In this document: positions 1-9,942 of the stretch, one piece after another
Numbering within the stretch: the stretch's first letter is position 1
Layout of the letters: each line of letters opens with the position of its first letter
NCBI GenBank assembly: GCA_041399205.1
Contig: JAWKTK010000019.1
Coordinates: 135,733-199,732, forward strand
Reading direction: 5' to 3'
DNA from: JAGQOZ01 sp041399205
Lineage (GTDB): Bacteria; Planctomycetota; Planctomycetia; Pirellulales; Pirellulaceae
Length of the DNA stretch: 64,000 nt
Position numbers and translations under genes: made by a program
Notes under the pieces: generated by a model
The model's database searches: none
Told to the model about the DNA's origin: nothing
The model's input: the letters and a program-made list of their open reading frames with translations, nothing else

Positions 1-508
1 TATTCGAAATCACTCCGCCAAAATCAATCCCCGGATCGCCTTCCCATTGCGCCAGCCCTTTTTCGTCGTCCCCCAAATACGGCATGCTCATTCCCAGATG
101 CCACTTTCCGACGGCACCGGTGTGATAACCATGCGCTTTGGCCAGATCACCAATCGTTCGACGTCCCTTTTCTAACAACGGCTTGCTGTACCCACCCAGG
201 ACTCCGCTCTTGAGTGTCGTACGCCAGCAGTAACGACCGGTGAGAAGGCCGTACCGAGTGGGCGTGCAGACGGCCGAAGGAGAATGGGCGTCCACAAAGG
301 TCATTCCGGATTTGGATAACGCATTCAGATTGGGCGTGGGAATTTTCGAATCCGGATTTAACGCCTGAACGTCACCAAATCCCATGTCATCCGCCAGAAT
401 CACCAAAATGTTTGGCGAATCCGCTGCCACAGCAAACGCGGCGAACCAACCAGCGATGCCTTGCCACAATGTTACTATTAACCAAATTCGTTTGCTTACG
501 CTCGACAC
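1..508 (-). CDS. Sulfatase, N-terminal part (cut by window edge)
   Basis: Probable secreted sulfatase (alkaline phosphatase superfamily) that removes sulfate esters, plausibly from algal polysaccharides. The start is the GTG at 508, preceded by AAAGGAAG at a good distance; an N-terminal signal peptide (hydrophobic stretch around residues 8-29, ending AVAAD) follows. Residues 32-42 read PNILVILADDM, the usual metal-binding opening. CTPTR at residues 81-85 is the C-x-P-x-R signature whose Cys becomes formylglycine, and GKWHLG further on is the second sulfatase signature. The C-terminal part lies outside the window. It sits 42 nt downstream of a second sulfatase on the same strand, so the two are probably co-transcribed. 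The substrate cannot be told from sequence alone. Confidence 0.9.
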   Translation of the reverse strand, partial: MSSVSKRIWLIVTLWQGIAGWFAAFAVAADSPNILVILADDMGFGDVQALNPDSKIPTPNLNALSKSGMTFVDAHSPSAVCTPTRYGLLTGRYCWRTTLKSGVLGGYSKPLLEKGRRTIGDLAKAHGYHTGAVGKWHLGMSMPYLGDDEKGLAQWEGDPGIDFGGVISN

Positions 509-550
509 GCTTCTTCCTTTCGCCTAGACGCGAACTATATGAATTGCAAA

Positions 551-2397
551 TTAGGGCGAAAGATATTCTATTCGCCGCTGCACCTCTTGCTGCTTCTTCG
601 CCGCTTCGGTAACCCATTGCGAAGAAAACGGAATGTTCGATTGGGTCGCTCCGTCTCGTAACAAGACCAGCGAATTCAGGATCAACAGCGTTTCGACACC
701 CGATTCAGATTCGCTTAACACCGACTTGAACACGTCCGCAGGATCATCACCGGCGACGATGGCTAAGAACTCGGCCGCTCGTGTCTTCACCAAGCGGTTC
801 GGATCTTGTTGCGATATTTTTCGAACCACCGACACCAGTTCGACAGCCGCGTCACCGTGCGATGTCGCGGCGATCAGCCCCCAATAACGCTGCAACGCAT
901 CGTCGGATTCGATCGCTTGCAAGATCGCCGGCTGGGCTTCGTCAAACGGCAGTAGACTCAAGTCGGCAACGTCAATTAACTTGGCAATCCGCTGCTGATT
1001 CCTTGCACCAAATTCTGTGGGGTTGGCGAATCCGACCTCCACCAGTTCGCTTTCCGGAATGAAACTCAAATCGGGCCACGCCTTCAATTGCTGCTGCAAA
1101 CGATTTCGCAAACGAAGTAACGTATCCGTGTGCTCGGCCGCCCCGGCTAGATTCTGCGTTTCGTAGGGATCAGATGCCAGATCGTACAGTGCTTCAACCG
1201 GCTTTGTTTCAAAAACTGCCGCTGGATGGCATCGAGCTGACTGTGTTGATACAGCGTCCGCCATTCTTGGAACGCCAAGCAGTTGTAGCGATAGTTGTTT
1301 TGCAGTCCGTCAAAATTGAACGGCTGGTAGTTCCGAACGTACTTCCAACGCCCCTGTCGGACCGAGCGAACCAAGTCGTACTTTTCGTCAAACCGATCCG
1401 CATGCCCGAATGCTTCATTCCGCGAATCCACTTCGTCCGCAGATGTATTCGGCCCCAAAAATGGTCGACCATCCATTTCATTGGGCACTTCAACGCCAGC
1501 CAAATTCAAAACGGTAGGCCCAAAATCAACAAAGCTGACAAACCCGGTCGCCGCTTGTCCGTTGGTTCGCCCGACCAAGTCCTGCCATTTTTCTGGAACC
1601 CGAATTACCAACGGCACATGGAGGCCTCGTTCATTCACATATCCTTTGCTCCCTGGCAATACTCCTCCGTGGTCACCAAAGTAAAAGACAATGGTATCTT
1701 CCAACACGCCATCCACTTCCAGCTGCCGCACCACGTTGCCAATCTGTCGATCAATCGCGCCAATCCGATCTAGATAGTGTGCATAGGTAAAGCGAAACAG
1801 AGGCGTATCGGGATGATGCGGAGGTATGAAGACGGATTGCGTGGAGGTCTGCGTTCCCGATTCCATTCGCTGGCGATCAAAGTGCAACGAACTTTCATGC
1901 GACTGCGCAAAACTTTGCATGTGAAAGAACGGTTGGTCTTCGTTTCGGTTTCGCCAAGAAGCCGACCGGCTCGATTCATCCCACACGTCCGCCGCTTCTT
2001 CCGCGTTATAGTCTTTCTTTTGATTGTTGGTCGTGTAGTAGCCAGCCGCTCGCAGATAGGCCGGAAACATCTTCAAGTCACCAGGCAGCGGAACCACTTG
2101 GCTTTTGCGATGAAACTGCGTCCCAATCCTTGGCGCATAACAGCCGGTCATCAGCGTAGTTCTGGCGACGCTGCAAACCGGAGCGTTGGAAAAAGCGTGT
2201 TCAAACCGCAGTCCGTGCCGAGCCATATCGGCAATGTTGGGCGTCTCCGCTCCATGGTCATCAAAGAGTTTCAGAAAGTGCTTGGAATTGTCTTCCGACA
2301 GCAACCAGACGATATTTGGCCGTTCCGCTGCCAACAGTTTATTGCAGGACAGAATAGCCTGAATCGAAAAGATCAACGTAAGAATGCGAAGTCCCAC
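551..2397 (-). CDS. Sulfatase with helical-repeat tail; one frameshift
   Basis: Secreted sulfatase of about 615 residues once repaired. A signal peptide (residues 1-24) precedes PNIVWLLSEDNS. CSVAR at residues 75-79 is the C-x-A-x-R form of the formylglycine signature, and FGDHGG carries the usual metal-site Asp and His. Reading frame is lost at a run of five A (1211-1215): the upstream frame ends in unrelated sequence, while the other frame resumes in register with FETKPVEALYDLASDPYE, a typical sulfatase C-terminal stretch. A one-base homopolymer error explains this. The last 120 or so residues look like HEAT-type helices (YWGLIAATSHGDAA, ...), a tail seen on some planctomycete sulfatases. 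Probable operon with the sulfatase at 1-508. Confidence 0.88.
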
Positions 2398-2567
2398 TTT
2401 CGTTCACCACACTTTCCATTCAAACCAAACAACTCAATGACGAATCATGATACCAGAGTTTTACCTGACTCGACACCGAATCGATAGCGTTACCAGCTCG
2501 CATCGAATAACATAGAGTCGTCTGGGATCAGTTTTTCTTCGAACGATGGTGTTTCGCGAGTATTACG

Positions 2568-3671
2568 ATGAGAATCAATTTGGCTTCATTCACATTGTTT
2601 ATCTGTGGTGTAATTTGCTCAGTACTTCGATCCGAACAGTTTCACCTAGACGTGATCCCGGCGATTTACCCTGCCGCGTCTTCGGTACAAGCGACGATTG
2701 ATGCCGGCTTTTTCGGTTCGCCCACCGACGAATCCGCCATTTCTGGCCACGCGGTTCTGGACATTCAATCAGTTGGAGGACCTACCGATCGGGGACAAGT
2801 CACGGCCTTAGAATTAGTGCTGGACGACGGCATGGAATTCAGCTTGGCATTCAATGCCGTTCAAGGAAGCGTTGCTCCCGGTGATCTGACCATGACGCTG
2901 ATTACTCCCGGAGCGGCGGGCTCCATTCTGAACGGCCAATTCGATCAACTGGCCAACACCGTCGCGCTATCAGGATTCGTCAATCTTTCCACTGAACCAG
3001 AACCGATCGATTTATCCACGTTCGACCCAATGCTGGTTGACTTTCTGGGCATCCAAGTCGACCGGACTCCGGACCAGTTGGAGATGTCACTGCAAGTCAA
3101 TCTGGAAATCGAAATGATTGTGGACGACATCCCGATTCTGGGTTCTGTTCCCGTGACGATTTCGATTGACGGTGCTGGCCGAGCTGTCACCGCGATCACT
3201 TCGTCACCCGGAGACTTTGATGGCGACGGCTTGCTCACGACTGAGGACATTGACCGCCTAGCAGAAGCGTTTCGAACACAAAATCCCGACCCAGTTTTCG
3301 ATGTCAACACCGATGGAAAACTGGACGCTTCCGATCATCGTTTTTGGATTGAAATTCTGCGAAACACCTATGTGGGCGACACCAATTTGGACGGCGAATT
3401 CAACAGTTCCGACTTCATCGCCGTGTTTCAAGCAGGCCAGTACGAAGACGATGTCGCGCTGAATTCGACCTGGGCAACAGGTGACTGGAATGGTGACGCC
3501 GAGTTTGACAGTGCCGATTTTGTGGCCGCATTCCGAACCGGTGGCTACGAACTTGGCCCTAGAACCGGCGTTCGCTCCGTTCCCGAACCACGTCCGCTTG
3601 GGCTCGTAGCAACAACGTTCGCCATCTTCGCCCTCAAAAAACGCAAGCACAACGGAATGTGTCAACGATAG
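2568..3671 (+). CDS. Secreted protein with dockerin-like repeats and PEP-CTERM tail
   Basis: A 367-residue exported protein of unknown function. It has an N-terminal signal peptide (about 22 residues), a beta-rich domain of about 190 residues with no recognised family, then dockerin-like calcium loops: GDFDGDGLLTTEDIDRL, DVNTDGKLDASD, GDTNLDGEFNSSDF and GDWNGDAEFDSADF. The C-terminus VPEPRPLG, a hydrophobic stretch and KKRK form a PEP-CTERM sorting signal, which is normally processed by an exosortase and anchors or releases proteins at the cell surface. The last two loops are nearly the same as those of the proteins at 21271 and 41911. Transcribed divergently from the sulfatases, with a 170-nt gap. 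Confidence 0.8.
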   Translation: MRINLASFTLFICGVICSVLRSEQFHLDVIPAIYPAASSVQATIDAGFFGSPTDESAISGHAVLDIQSVGGPTDRGQVTALELVLDDGMEFSLAFNAVQGSVAPGDLTMTLITPGAAGSILNGQFDQLANTVALSGFVNLSTEPEPIDLSTFDPMLVDFLGIQVDRTPDQLEMSLQVNLEIEMIVDDIPILGSVPVTISIDGAGRAVTAITSSPGDFDGDGLLTTEDIDRLAEAFRTQNPDPVFDVNTDGKLDASDHRFWIEILRNTYVGDTNLDGEFNSSDFIAVFQAGQYEDDVALNSTWATGDWNGDAEFDSADFVAAFRTGGYELGPRTGVRSVPEPRPLGLVATTFAIFALKKRKHNGMCQR

Positions 3672-3713
3672 CGAGACACTTTTTGACTCGGCCTAAAGCC
3701 GAATATTACATCC

Positions 3714-3937
3714 GCGGATTGCTGATGATCGAAAAGAATCAGAACGGAATCGGAACAATCGGAACGTGCCATCCACAGTCCGGTAAGAATCAGAACGTGC
3801 CATCCACAATCCGGTGGAGATCAGAAAGAGATCAGAAGAGATCAGAAAGTGCCATCCACAGTCCGGTAGGAATCAGAACGTGCGGATTGCTGATGATCGA
3901 AAAGAATCAGAACGGATTCGGAACAATCGGAACGTGC
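3714..3937. repeat. 56-bp direct repeat pair and GTGCCATCCACA motifs
   Basis: Two copies of a 56-bp sequence lie at 3714-3769 and 3882-3937, differing at one base. Between and after them GTGCCATCCACAATCC or its AGTCC variant recurs about six times up to 4278. At 3946-3972 a short piece matching the transposase coding sequence at 4428-4458 (CCTGGCCGGCGT ... GAAAACCGGTAAG) is embedded among the repeats. The stretch 3672-4342 holds no credible gene; open frames here are repeat-encoded. Confidence 0.85.
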
Positions 3938-4061
3938 GTCGCAGATCCTGGCCGGCGTACGAAAACCGGTAAGAATCCAGAATGTGCCATCCACAATCCG
4001 GTTGACACACCCCCGCCAACCTGCAGAGAAAGATCAGATAGTGCCATCCACAATCCCATCA

Positions 4062-4212
4062 AGATCAGAAAGAGATCAGAAAGAGATCAGAAAGAGATCG
4101 GAAGAGATCAGAAAGAGATCAGAAAGAGATCAGAAAGAGATCAGAAAGAGATCAGAAAGAGATCAGAAAGAGATGAAAGAGATCAAGAGATCATTGAAGG
4201 AGATCAGAAAGG
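4062..4212 (+). repeat. 11-bp tandem repeat (AGATCAGAAAG)
   Basis: About ten near-perfect head-to-tail copies of AGATCAGAAAG followed by degenerate ones, each carrying a GATC site. A shorter stretch of the same unit is at 3825-3850. Because 11 is not a multiple of 3, all three frames stay open and give an 11-residue peptide repeat, which is not evidence of a gene. Confidence 0.9.
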
Positions 4213-4342
4213 GTAGCATGTCAGAAAGATCAGAAAGAGGATCAGAAAGAGAGGGATCAGAAAGTGCCATCCACAATCCGATTGACGCACCCCCGCCAAC
4301 CTGCTATCCTCTGTGCAACACAACACCTTAAGGAGCCCACTC

Positions 4343-5515
4343 ATGCCTCGTCCCAAACGCAGTGAACAGTTTGATTCGTCTGAAATTTGCATTGTGCATG
4401 CAGTGCAACGCTGCGTTCGCAGAGCATTCCTGGCCGGCGTGGACGAGAAAACCGGTAAGGACTATTCGTTTCGCAAGGAATGGATTCGCCGCCGCCTGGA
4501 ATCGCTGGCGTCGGTCTTCGGTATTGACGTGCTGACGTACGCCATCATGAGTAACCACGTTCACGTTGTGCTGCGAAACCGCCCGGACGTGGTTGCAGAA
4601 TGGTCGGATGCGGACGCGGCCGTGCGTTGGCTGCGAGTCTTCCTGGTCGTCGCTTGGACGAACAGCTCGCTGAACCCACTCAGAGCGACGTCGATTCGCT
4701 CGTCAAAGACAAAGATCGAATGACGCTCATCCGCACTCGTTTGAGCGACATTTCGTGGTTCATGCGAGCACTCGCGGAACCGATCGCTCGGCTGGCCAAC
4801 AAACAAGACGAATGCACCGGCCGCTTTTGGGAAGGTCGCTTCAAAGCTCAGCGGATCACGGACGAAGCCGGCCTGTTGGCGTGTGCCATGTACGTGGACC
4901 TGAATCCTATCAAGGCGGCCATGGCGGATTCGCCGAGCGAGCGGAACACACATCGGCGTACGATCGGATCAAGGGTAAACGAGGCCAACAGATTCCGTCA
5001 GCGGCCTTTGATTTGGTGACGATTTCGAACGAAGAGGCGGGGCGTCAGATTCGCAACACGACGGTGGAAAATCGCAAACGTCAACGCTGCTGCAAGTCGC
5101 AATCCGACCGGCAAACGAATCAACCGAGACAGTTGGCTCGCTCTACAGTTGAGTGCCAAGAAGTTGTCACAGGATGCCGAAGTGCACCAGCAGGGCGTTC
5201 GAGCCAGCGACAAAGGTTTTCTGAACGTCGATTTGGAGACGTACTTGGAGCTGCTCAAATGGACGGCCAAGCAGCGAGTGTCCGAAGCGTAAAGTCGGTG
5301 CCTCAGCGATTGCAGGCGTTGCTTTCGAGTTTGGGATCGAAGCGAACATGTGGCGAGACTTAGTGTGGAACTTCAAGCGTTACTTTGGCAACAGTTCGTG
5401 CCGGTTCGCCGAACTCGATGGCCGAACACGCCGAATCGACCGGCAAATGCTTCCACCGAGGCCAACGCCGCGCCCAACCCTGCTTCGCCAGCTGATTTTA
5501 CTTTCGTTGGACTAA
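4343..5515 (+). pseudogene. IS200-like / REP-associated tyrosine transposase, frameshifted
   Basis: Y1-type transposase of the IS200-like (REP-associated, RAYT) kind, which nicks and joins single-stranded hairpin ends. The start at 4343 has AGGAG 8 nt upstream. YAIMSNHVHVVL carries the H-x-H metal motif; GRFWEGRFKAQRI and ACAMYVDLNPIKA follow in another frame, as in intact relatives. Frame changes are needed near 4640, 4960, 5090 and 5285-5335, after which homologous-looking sequence (MWRDLVWNFKRYF) continues to a stop at 5513-5515. With four or more lesions it is called a pseudogene, although sequencing errors could account for some. It is flanked on both sides by dispersed short repeats, the usual setting of RAYT genes. 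Confidence 0.8.
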
Positions 5516-6469
5516 TCTCGCCGGCCAGCGTTTTTTCCACGTAGGTAGTCGTTTTAACTGGCCTGCATTGTCCAGTGCAACAAGCTTGTCTTGCCGCCCA
5601 GCACCATCGCAGTCGTTTCACTTGGCATCACCGTCGGTCTCGCAAGTCCCACTTCGCGTATCGCTCTCGCACGACCACAAGCTGCTTGTAGTCCCGCCTT
5701 CAGGCGGCAGCGGAATCGTCTTGTGGATTTCCTTCGGGGAAGGTTACCGGATCATGCATGGCATCGTACTGGCCCCGTACTGGCCCCGCTGGGCTGAACG
5801 GGCGGGCAACGATGACGACCGGTGGCTGACGCACACCGGCAAAGATGTGTCGCCCGCTGGGCTGAAAACGCTGAATGGATAAGTGCGGTGAATAATGGAT
5901 GGAAAAGTGCAGTGCATGGATGGCACCAACTGGCACCGTGTATGGATGGCAACAACCGGTCAGCCAATGATGGCACCAATGGCAACCTTCGGGGCATGGT
6001 TACCGGACTGCATGGCATCGTACTGCCCCGCTGGGCTGAACGGGGCGGGCGAGTACGACGACCGTGGCGCAGAAAAAGATGGTCCCCCGCTGGGCTGAAA
6101 CGCTGAATGGATAAGTGCGGTGAATAATGATGGATAAGTGCGGTGAATGGATGGCACCAACTGGCACTTGAATGGATAGTGCGGGAATGATGGCCCAACT
6201 GGCACTCTGAATGGATAGTGCGGTGATATGACCAACTGGCACCTGTCCCGCTGGCTGAACGGGGCGGGCGAGTACGACGACCGGTATGCACACCGGAAGA
6301 GATGTCGCCCGCTGGGCTGAAAAACGCTGATGGATAAGTGCGGTGAATGGATGGCACCAACTGGCAAATGGTGAATGGATGGCACCAACTGGCAAATGAA
6401 TGGCACCAACTGGCAAATGAACGGCACCAACTGGCACCACCAACTGATACCCAAACTCGCACCTTGACG
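5516..6469. repeat. Repeat block: three long imperfect copies plus GGATGGCACCAACTGGCA motifs
   Basis: No credible gene. Three imperfect copies of a 200-250 bp unit start with CCCGCTGGGCTGAACGGGG near 5784, 6026 and 6246; each continues through GAATGGATAAGTGCGGTGAA to ATGGATGGCACCAACTGGCA, which then recurs several times up to 6440. The first two copies also share the preceding CATGGCATCGTACTG. GATGGCAC is the complement of GTGCCATC, the motif upstream of the transposase. At 5694-5707 lies the dyad CCGCCTTCAGGCGG. The long minus-strand open frame 5752-6507 encodes only repeat-derived low-complexity peptide. Confidence 0.85.
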
Positions 6470-8881
6470 TTAGTTCCCGGCGTGATGATGCATTGAGTCG
6501 GCATCAAACGAAAACGCAGTACGTTCGAGCTTGTGTAGCTGGTCGTCTCCTTCGCGAATTTCGTAGAACGTATCTAATTCGGTACCGGCCAGAGTTTGCA
6601 AGCTGTCCTTGGCCGGCCAGCGGATTTCTATTCGTTCAATCGAAGTTGCGTCGCCCAAGCCGATTTCTTGCTGCAAACTGGAGGCACCAAAACTGCCGCC
6701 GCTGTTGACCGTAACGTGGATCTGCCGTTCGCCAGCGGGCGAATTGACGGTGACTAGAATTCTGGCTCCCACGGCTGAACGATTCGATTTTTCGCCCACC
6801 AACTTCAACGTGATCCAATGGTTGCCGTGACCCGGATTTTGGAACAATACGTTTTGGTAGATGTCGCCCGAGAATGCTCCGCCCATGACTGCATAGATAT
6901 CTTGATCACCGTCGTTGTCTAAATCTGCAAAGGCGATTCCGTGTCCTTTTTGCACATGCCCAAATCCACCGGACGTGGTCACGTCTTCAAATTTCTTAGC
7001 CGCGGCATTGTGGTACATGCGATTGGGAATCAACGTGCCGAAGTACGGATCGCCGGTTCCCAGATACGCGTCCAAGAAACCATCGTTGTCGATATCGCCA
7101 AAGTTGGCTCCCATCACTAGCAGCGAATCATCCATGTCCATTTGCTCGGCAACGTTCGTAAATGTGCCGTCGTGATTGTTGCGGTACAAATGGATCTTGT
7201 CGGCGCCGGTTTCGATTCCCAGATAGTCGTTCACAACGATTCGCAACGACGTGCCATCAAACTTGAAACCAGCAAACGGTGCCACTAGCAAATCTTCCCA
7301 GCCGTCATTGTCAAAGTCCCAAAACCAAGTGGGGAAGCTGCCATTCGGTTCGGTCACTCCGGCCTGCGCAGCAATTTCTTCGAACCGACCGTCCGGCGAA
7401 TTCGCCCGTTGATTGCGAAACAGTCGATTCGGTTCGCCAAAGCAAGACAAGTACAAGTCGGGATCGCCATCGTTATCGATATCGCCCCATGCCACTCCTT
7501 TTACTCGTCCCACATGAGCCACACCGAATTCTTCTGCTGCTTCCGTGAACGTACCATCGCCGTTGTTGACGAACAATTCGCACGGATACGTTTTAGACTT
7601 AAACGTTTCATTGCCGATGAACAGATCCAAGTCACCGTCTAGATCAAAGTCGGCCCAAGCGGCGGTCTGCGTGGGGCACGAACTGAGCACGCCCGCTTGT
7701 TGCGTCACGTCATCAAACGCTCCGTTGCCTAAATTTCGCAGCAGCGAATTCGGATAAGCGCCGTCGTCGCCCAACCAAGCACCTCGCAAAACCAACACGT
7801 CGACATGTCCGTCGTTGTCAAAATCGGCGTGGATCAGATTCAATCCGCCGACTAAACCTTCCAGGCCAGCGTCCTTGGTTCGTTCTCGAAACGTACCGTT
7901 GCCCAGATTCCGATAGACGCGAAGCTGCTTGTCGATACCCCAGTCGGAAGCCATGATGTCAATCAATCCGTCCGAATCAAAGTCGTCCAGAACCACTCCG
8001 CCAGACAGCCCCAGCGTATCAACTCCGGCCGCCGTGGCCACGTCTGGGAATCGCCCGAGATCTCGATCGGACGCGAACACATCATCCGGAATGAGCCACG
8101 ACTTGGGCACACTTTGTGGATATTCACCCAAGGCCATGTACGCCAAGTTCAGCAGCCATCGGCTTGTGATATCCCTGGGGTCCGCCATTAAGCTCTGCGC
8201 GAATTCTGCTCGAGCTTCCTCGGCGCCGGTTCGCAACTGATGCACGCCAGCGCCTTGGATCGGCATTAGGCACGAATCGCGGTTGTGATTGGCGACGCAG
8301 TTTTCTTGTTCGGCCAGACGCAAGAACGCCAATCCGCTCAATTCGCGAAGTCTACGCATGAATTCGTGCGTTGCCGGAAGTCCGATTTCGTTTTTGCGCT
8401 GACGCAGTTCTCGAGAGATGGTGGCCGCTTCTTCGGTTCGCCCGTCCATCAACAGGTACCAACCCAGATGCGATTGCAGCAACAGCTTTCGTTGGCCGTT
8501 GGGTTCAGCGGCGACCTGTTTTTCGAGTTCTACGATTTGCTGTTTAGGCCCCATGGAAGGTGTTCTAGCTGAATTGGCGCTGCGAACCAAAGTGGCCAGT
8601 TGATCGGCCATGGCTTTAGTGCCGACTGTCGGTCCGTTGGGCGCGATGAAAGAATCCGCAGCGACCAATTGTTCCGCATTGTCGTCGTGACTGTCGTTGA
8701 CATGCGAAACGCCGGAAGGGTCACTGATTTCACTGCGAGTGTCATTGCAGCCAGACAGCAAGACAATTGCCGAGACCAAATAGCCACTGGCCAGCGCAAA
8801 GAATCTAAATCGGTTTGCAATCACCAATGATTGCCGCCAGCGGACTAGGCAGGTATTCATAGAAATGCTCGATTTTCCCAT
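6470..8881 (-). CDS. CRTAC1-type VCBS/FG-GAP lipoprotein with UnbV domain
   Basis: An 803-residue exported protein. A lipobox (VLLSGC, about residue 45) follows a long N-terminus, so the true start may be the ATG eight codons in; neither start has a clear ribosome site. Residues about 100-260 look like a helical (TPR-like) region. Then at least seven VCBS/FG-GAP repeats of the form DFDxDGxxDxxV follow (for example ADFDNDGHVDVLVLRG), predicted to fold as a calcium-binding propeller. The C-terminus has an ASPIC/UnbV domain (IERIEIRWPAKDSLQ). Such proteins are abundant in planctomycetes and are likely surface adhesion or binding proteins. The function here is unknown. Confidence 0.88.
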   Translation of the reverse strand: MGKSSISMNTCLVRWRQSLVIANRFRFFALASGYLVSAIVLLSGCNDTRSEISDPSGVSHVNDSHDDNAEQLVAADSFIAPNGPTVGTKAMADQLATLVRSANSARTPSMGPKQQIVELEKQVAAEPNGQRKLLLQSHLGWYLLMDGRTEEAATISRELRQRKNEIGLPATHEFMRRLRELSGLAFLRLAEQENCVANHNRDSCLMPIQGAGVHQLRTGAEEARAEFAQSLMADPRDITSRWLLNLAYMALGEYPQSVPKSWLIPDDVFASDRDLGRFPDVATAAGVDTLGLSGGVVLDDFDSDGLIDIMASDWGIDKQLRVYRNLGNGTFRERTKDAGLEGLVGGLNLIHADFDNDGHVDVLVLRGAWLGDDGAYPNSLLRNLGNGAFDDVTQQAGVLSSCPTQTAAWADFDLDGDLDLFIGNETFKSKTYPCELFVNNGDGTFTEAAEEFGVAHVGRVKGVAWGDIDNDGDPDLYLSCFGEPNRLFRNQRANSPDGRFEEIAAQAGVTEPNGSFPTWFWDFDNDGWEDLLVAPFAGFKFDGTSLRIVVNDYLGIETGADKIHLYRNNHDGTFTNVAEQMDMDDSLLVMGANFGDIDNDGFLDAYLGTGDPYFGTLIPNRMYHNAAAKKFEDVTTSGGFGHVQKGHGIAFADLDNDGDQDIYAVMGGAFSGDIYQNVLFQNPGHGNHWITLKLVGEKSNRSAVGARILVTVNSPAGERQIHVTVNSGGSFGASSLQQEIGLGDATSIERIEIRWPAKDSLQTLAGTELDTFYEIREGDDQLHKLERTAFSFDADSMHHHAGN

Positions 8882-9188
8882 TTTGTGAGTTCAAATGCTG
8901 AACAGGACGGTCCATACGACTACTAACGCGCTTTACCTGAATGACTCGCCCGTAAAGAATGCCTTGCCACAAACAAGCGATTTTGCTAACAGACAGAAGC
9001 AATTAACGCTCAAAACTTGACCTAAATTCGAATTGAAAAGTAAAATTTAGAGGAAATCGAAAACAATTCGTTTCTGCGCTTTTGCGAACGGACTGATTCG
9101 AACGAAATGGCAGATCTAGTTGACCTCCCTGCCAGCACAGATAGTTCGAATGGTTCGAAACGACACTTGCTAGATCTAGGAGGAAACC
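8882..9188. other. Divergent intergenic region
   Basis: The 307-nt gap between divergent genes is A+T-richer than its surroundings and should hold both promoters. AGATCTAG occurs twice (9113 and 9173), the second directly before the ribosome site of the next gene. No clear -35/-10 pair or hairpin was recognised. Confidence 0.5.
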
Positions 9189-9716
9189 ATGTCCGAAGCT
9201 CCTCAAACGCTGCGCCGATTCTTTTCCGGGATGGCCGAATTTACGTTTCAAACGCATTTGGGTGTCGCCGACCCACCGCTGATTGACTACATCAGTGATC
9301 TGCTGATTCGGTTCATCAACAGCAATTCAATCTACCGCATTCGCAACGTGACGGGCCAGCGGTTGTATGAAGTGGCGCAGATGATGACGGAAGCAGAAGA
9401 GCGCATCGGCGATGCCAAACGAGAAGTCCATCGGCACGTGGGCGATTTCACTCTGTTCTGGACCGGCGTTTACCCGGAAGCACTAAAGAAAATGCGATCC
9501 ACCGGCAGCCAGGACGAACTGGTGGACTACAAGGAACAAGGGAAACGAGCGTACTTGATTGCCAGTCAAATTCAAACGGACGATCAAAACGCATCTAGCG
9601 ATGTCTTGAATCGCTTGAGCCATCAGTACGATCTATGTGCGTACGGTTTGCGCGAAGTTCGTCGCCAGTGGGAAAACGACGGCGATAGCGGCATCAAACC
9701 GTTTCTGATTGGCTAG
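9189..9716 (+). CDS. Conserved-looking hypothetical protein, 175 aa
   Basis: Not recognised. The start is well supported by AGGAGG 5 nt before the ATG. The protein has no signal peptide or membrane segment and is rich in charged and aromatic residues, predicted mostly alpha-helical (for example YEVAQMMTEAEERIGDAKR). Its C-terminal half contains several Tyr and Arg residues (LSHQYDLCAYGLREVRRQW). It stands alone between the divergent UnbV lipoprotein gene and an SGNH hydrolase 226 nt downstream, so context gives no hint of role. The strong ribosome site and clean length argue that it is a real cytoplasmic protein. Confidence 0.7.
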   Translation: MSEAPQTLRRFFSGMAEFTFQTHLGVADPPLIDYISDLLIRFINSNSIYRIRNVTGQRLYEVAQMMTEAEERIGDAKREVHRHVGDFTLFWTGVYPEALKKMRSTGSQDELVDYKEQGKRAYLIASQIQTDDQNASSDVLNRLSHQYDLCAYGLREVRRQWENDGDSGIKPFLIG

Positions 9717-9942
9717 ATCATTCCTTATGCCATCCTCTTAACCTTCGCGTGAATCGACCGGAAATCACGCGTGAACCACTGAGCTACGTGGCAATTCGCT
9801 CCAAACTGTGCGATGCTACTCGCAAATTACCGCTCGTCCAATTTTTGCCCGATCTCGGGCGAGCGTTGTGGCCAGTAACGCCTTGCACAACTCATTTTAT
9901 TTCTCGAACGACGCGTCTTGTAGCTTCCAAATTAGGCAGGTG

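Noticed and set aside
4062..4212. CRISPR-like regular repeats
   Set aside because: The 11-bp units are contiguous with no spacers, and there are no cas genes in the window.
3659..4331. 185- and 115-residue ORFs rich in RSERDQKE
   Set aside because: They are translations of the 11-bp tandem array and the GTGCCATCCACA repeats, open in all three frames.
5752..6507. 251-residue minus-strand ORF and overlapping ORFs of similar size
   Set aside because: They encode only the repeat-derived pattern ASWCHPF / PVGAIHS in alternating frames and have no start signal.
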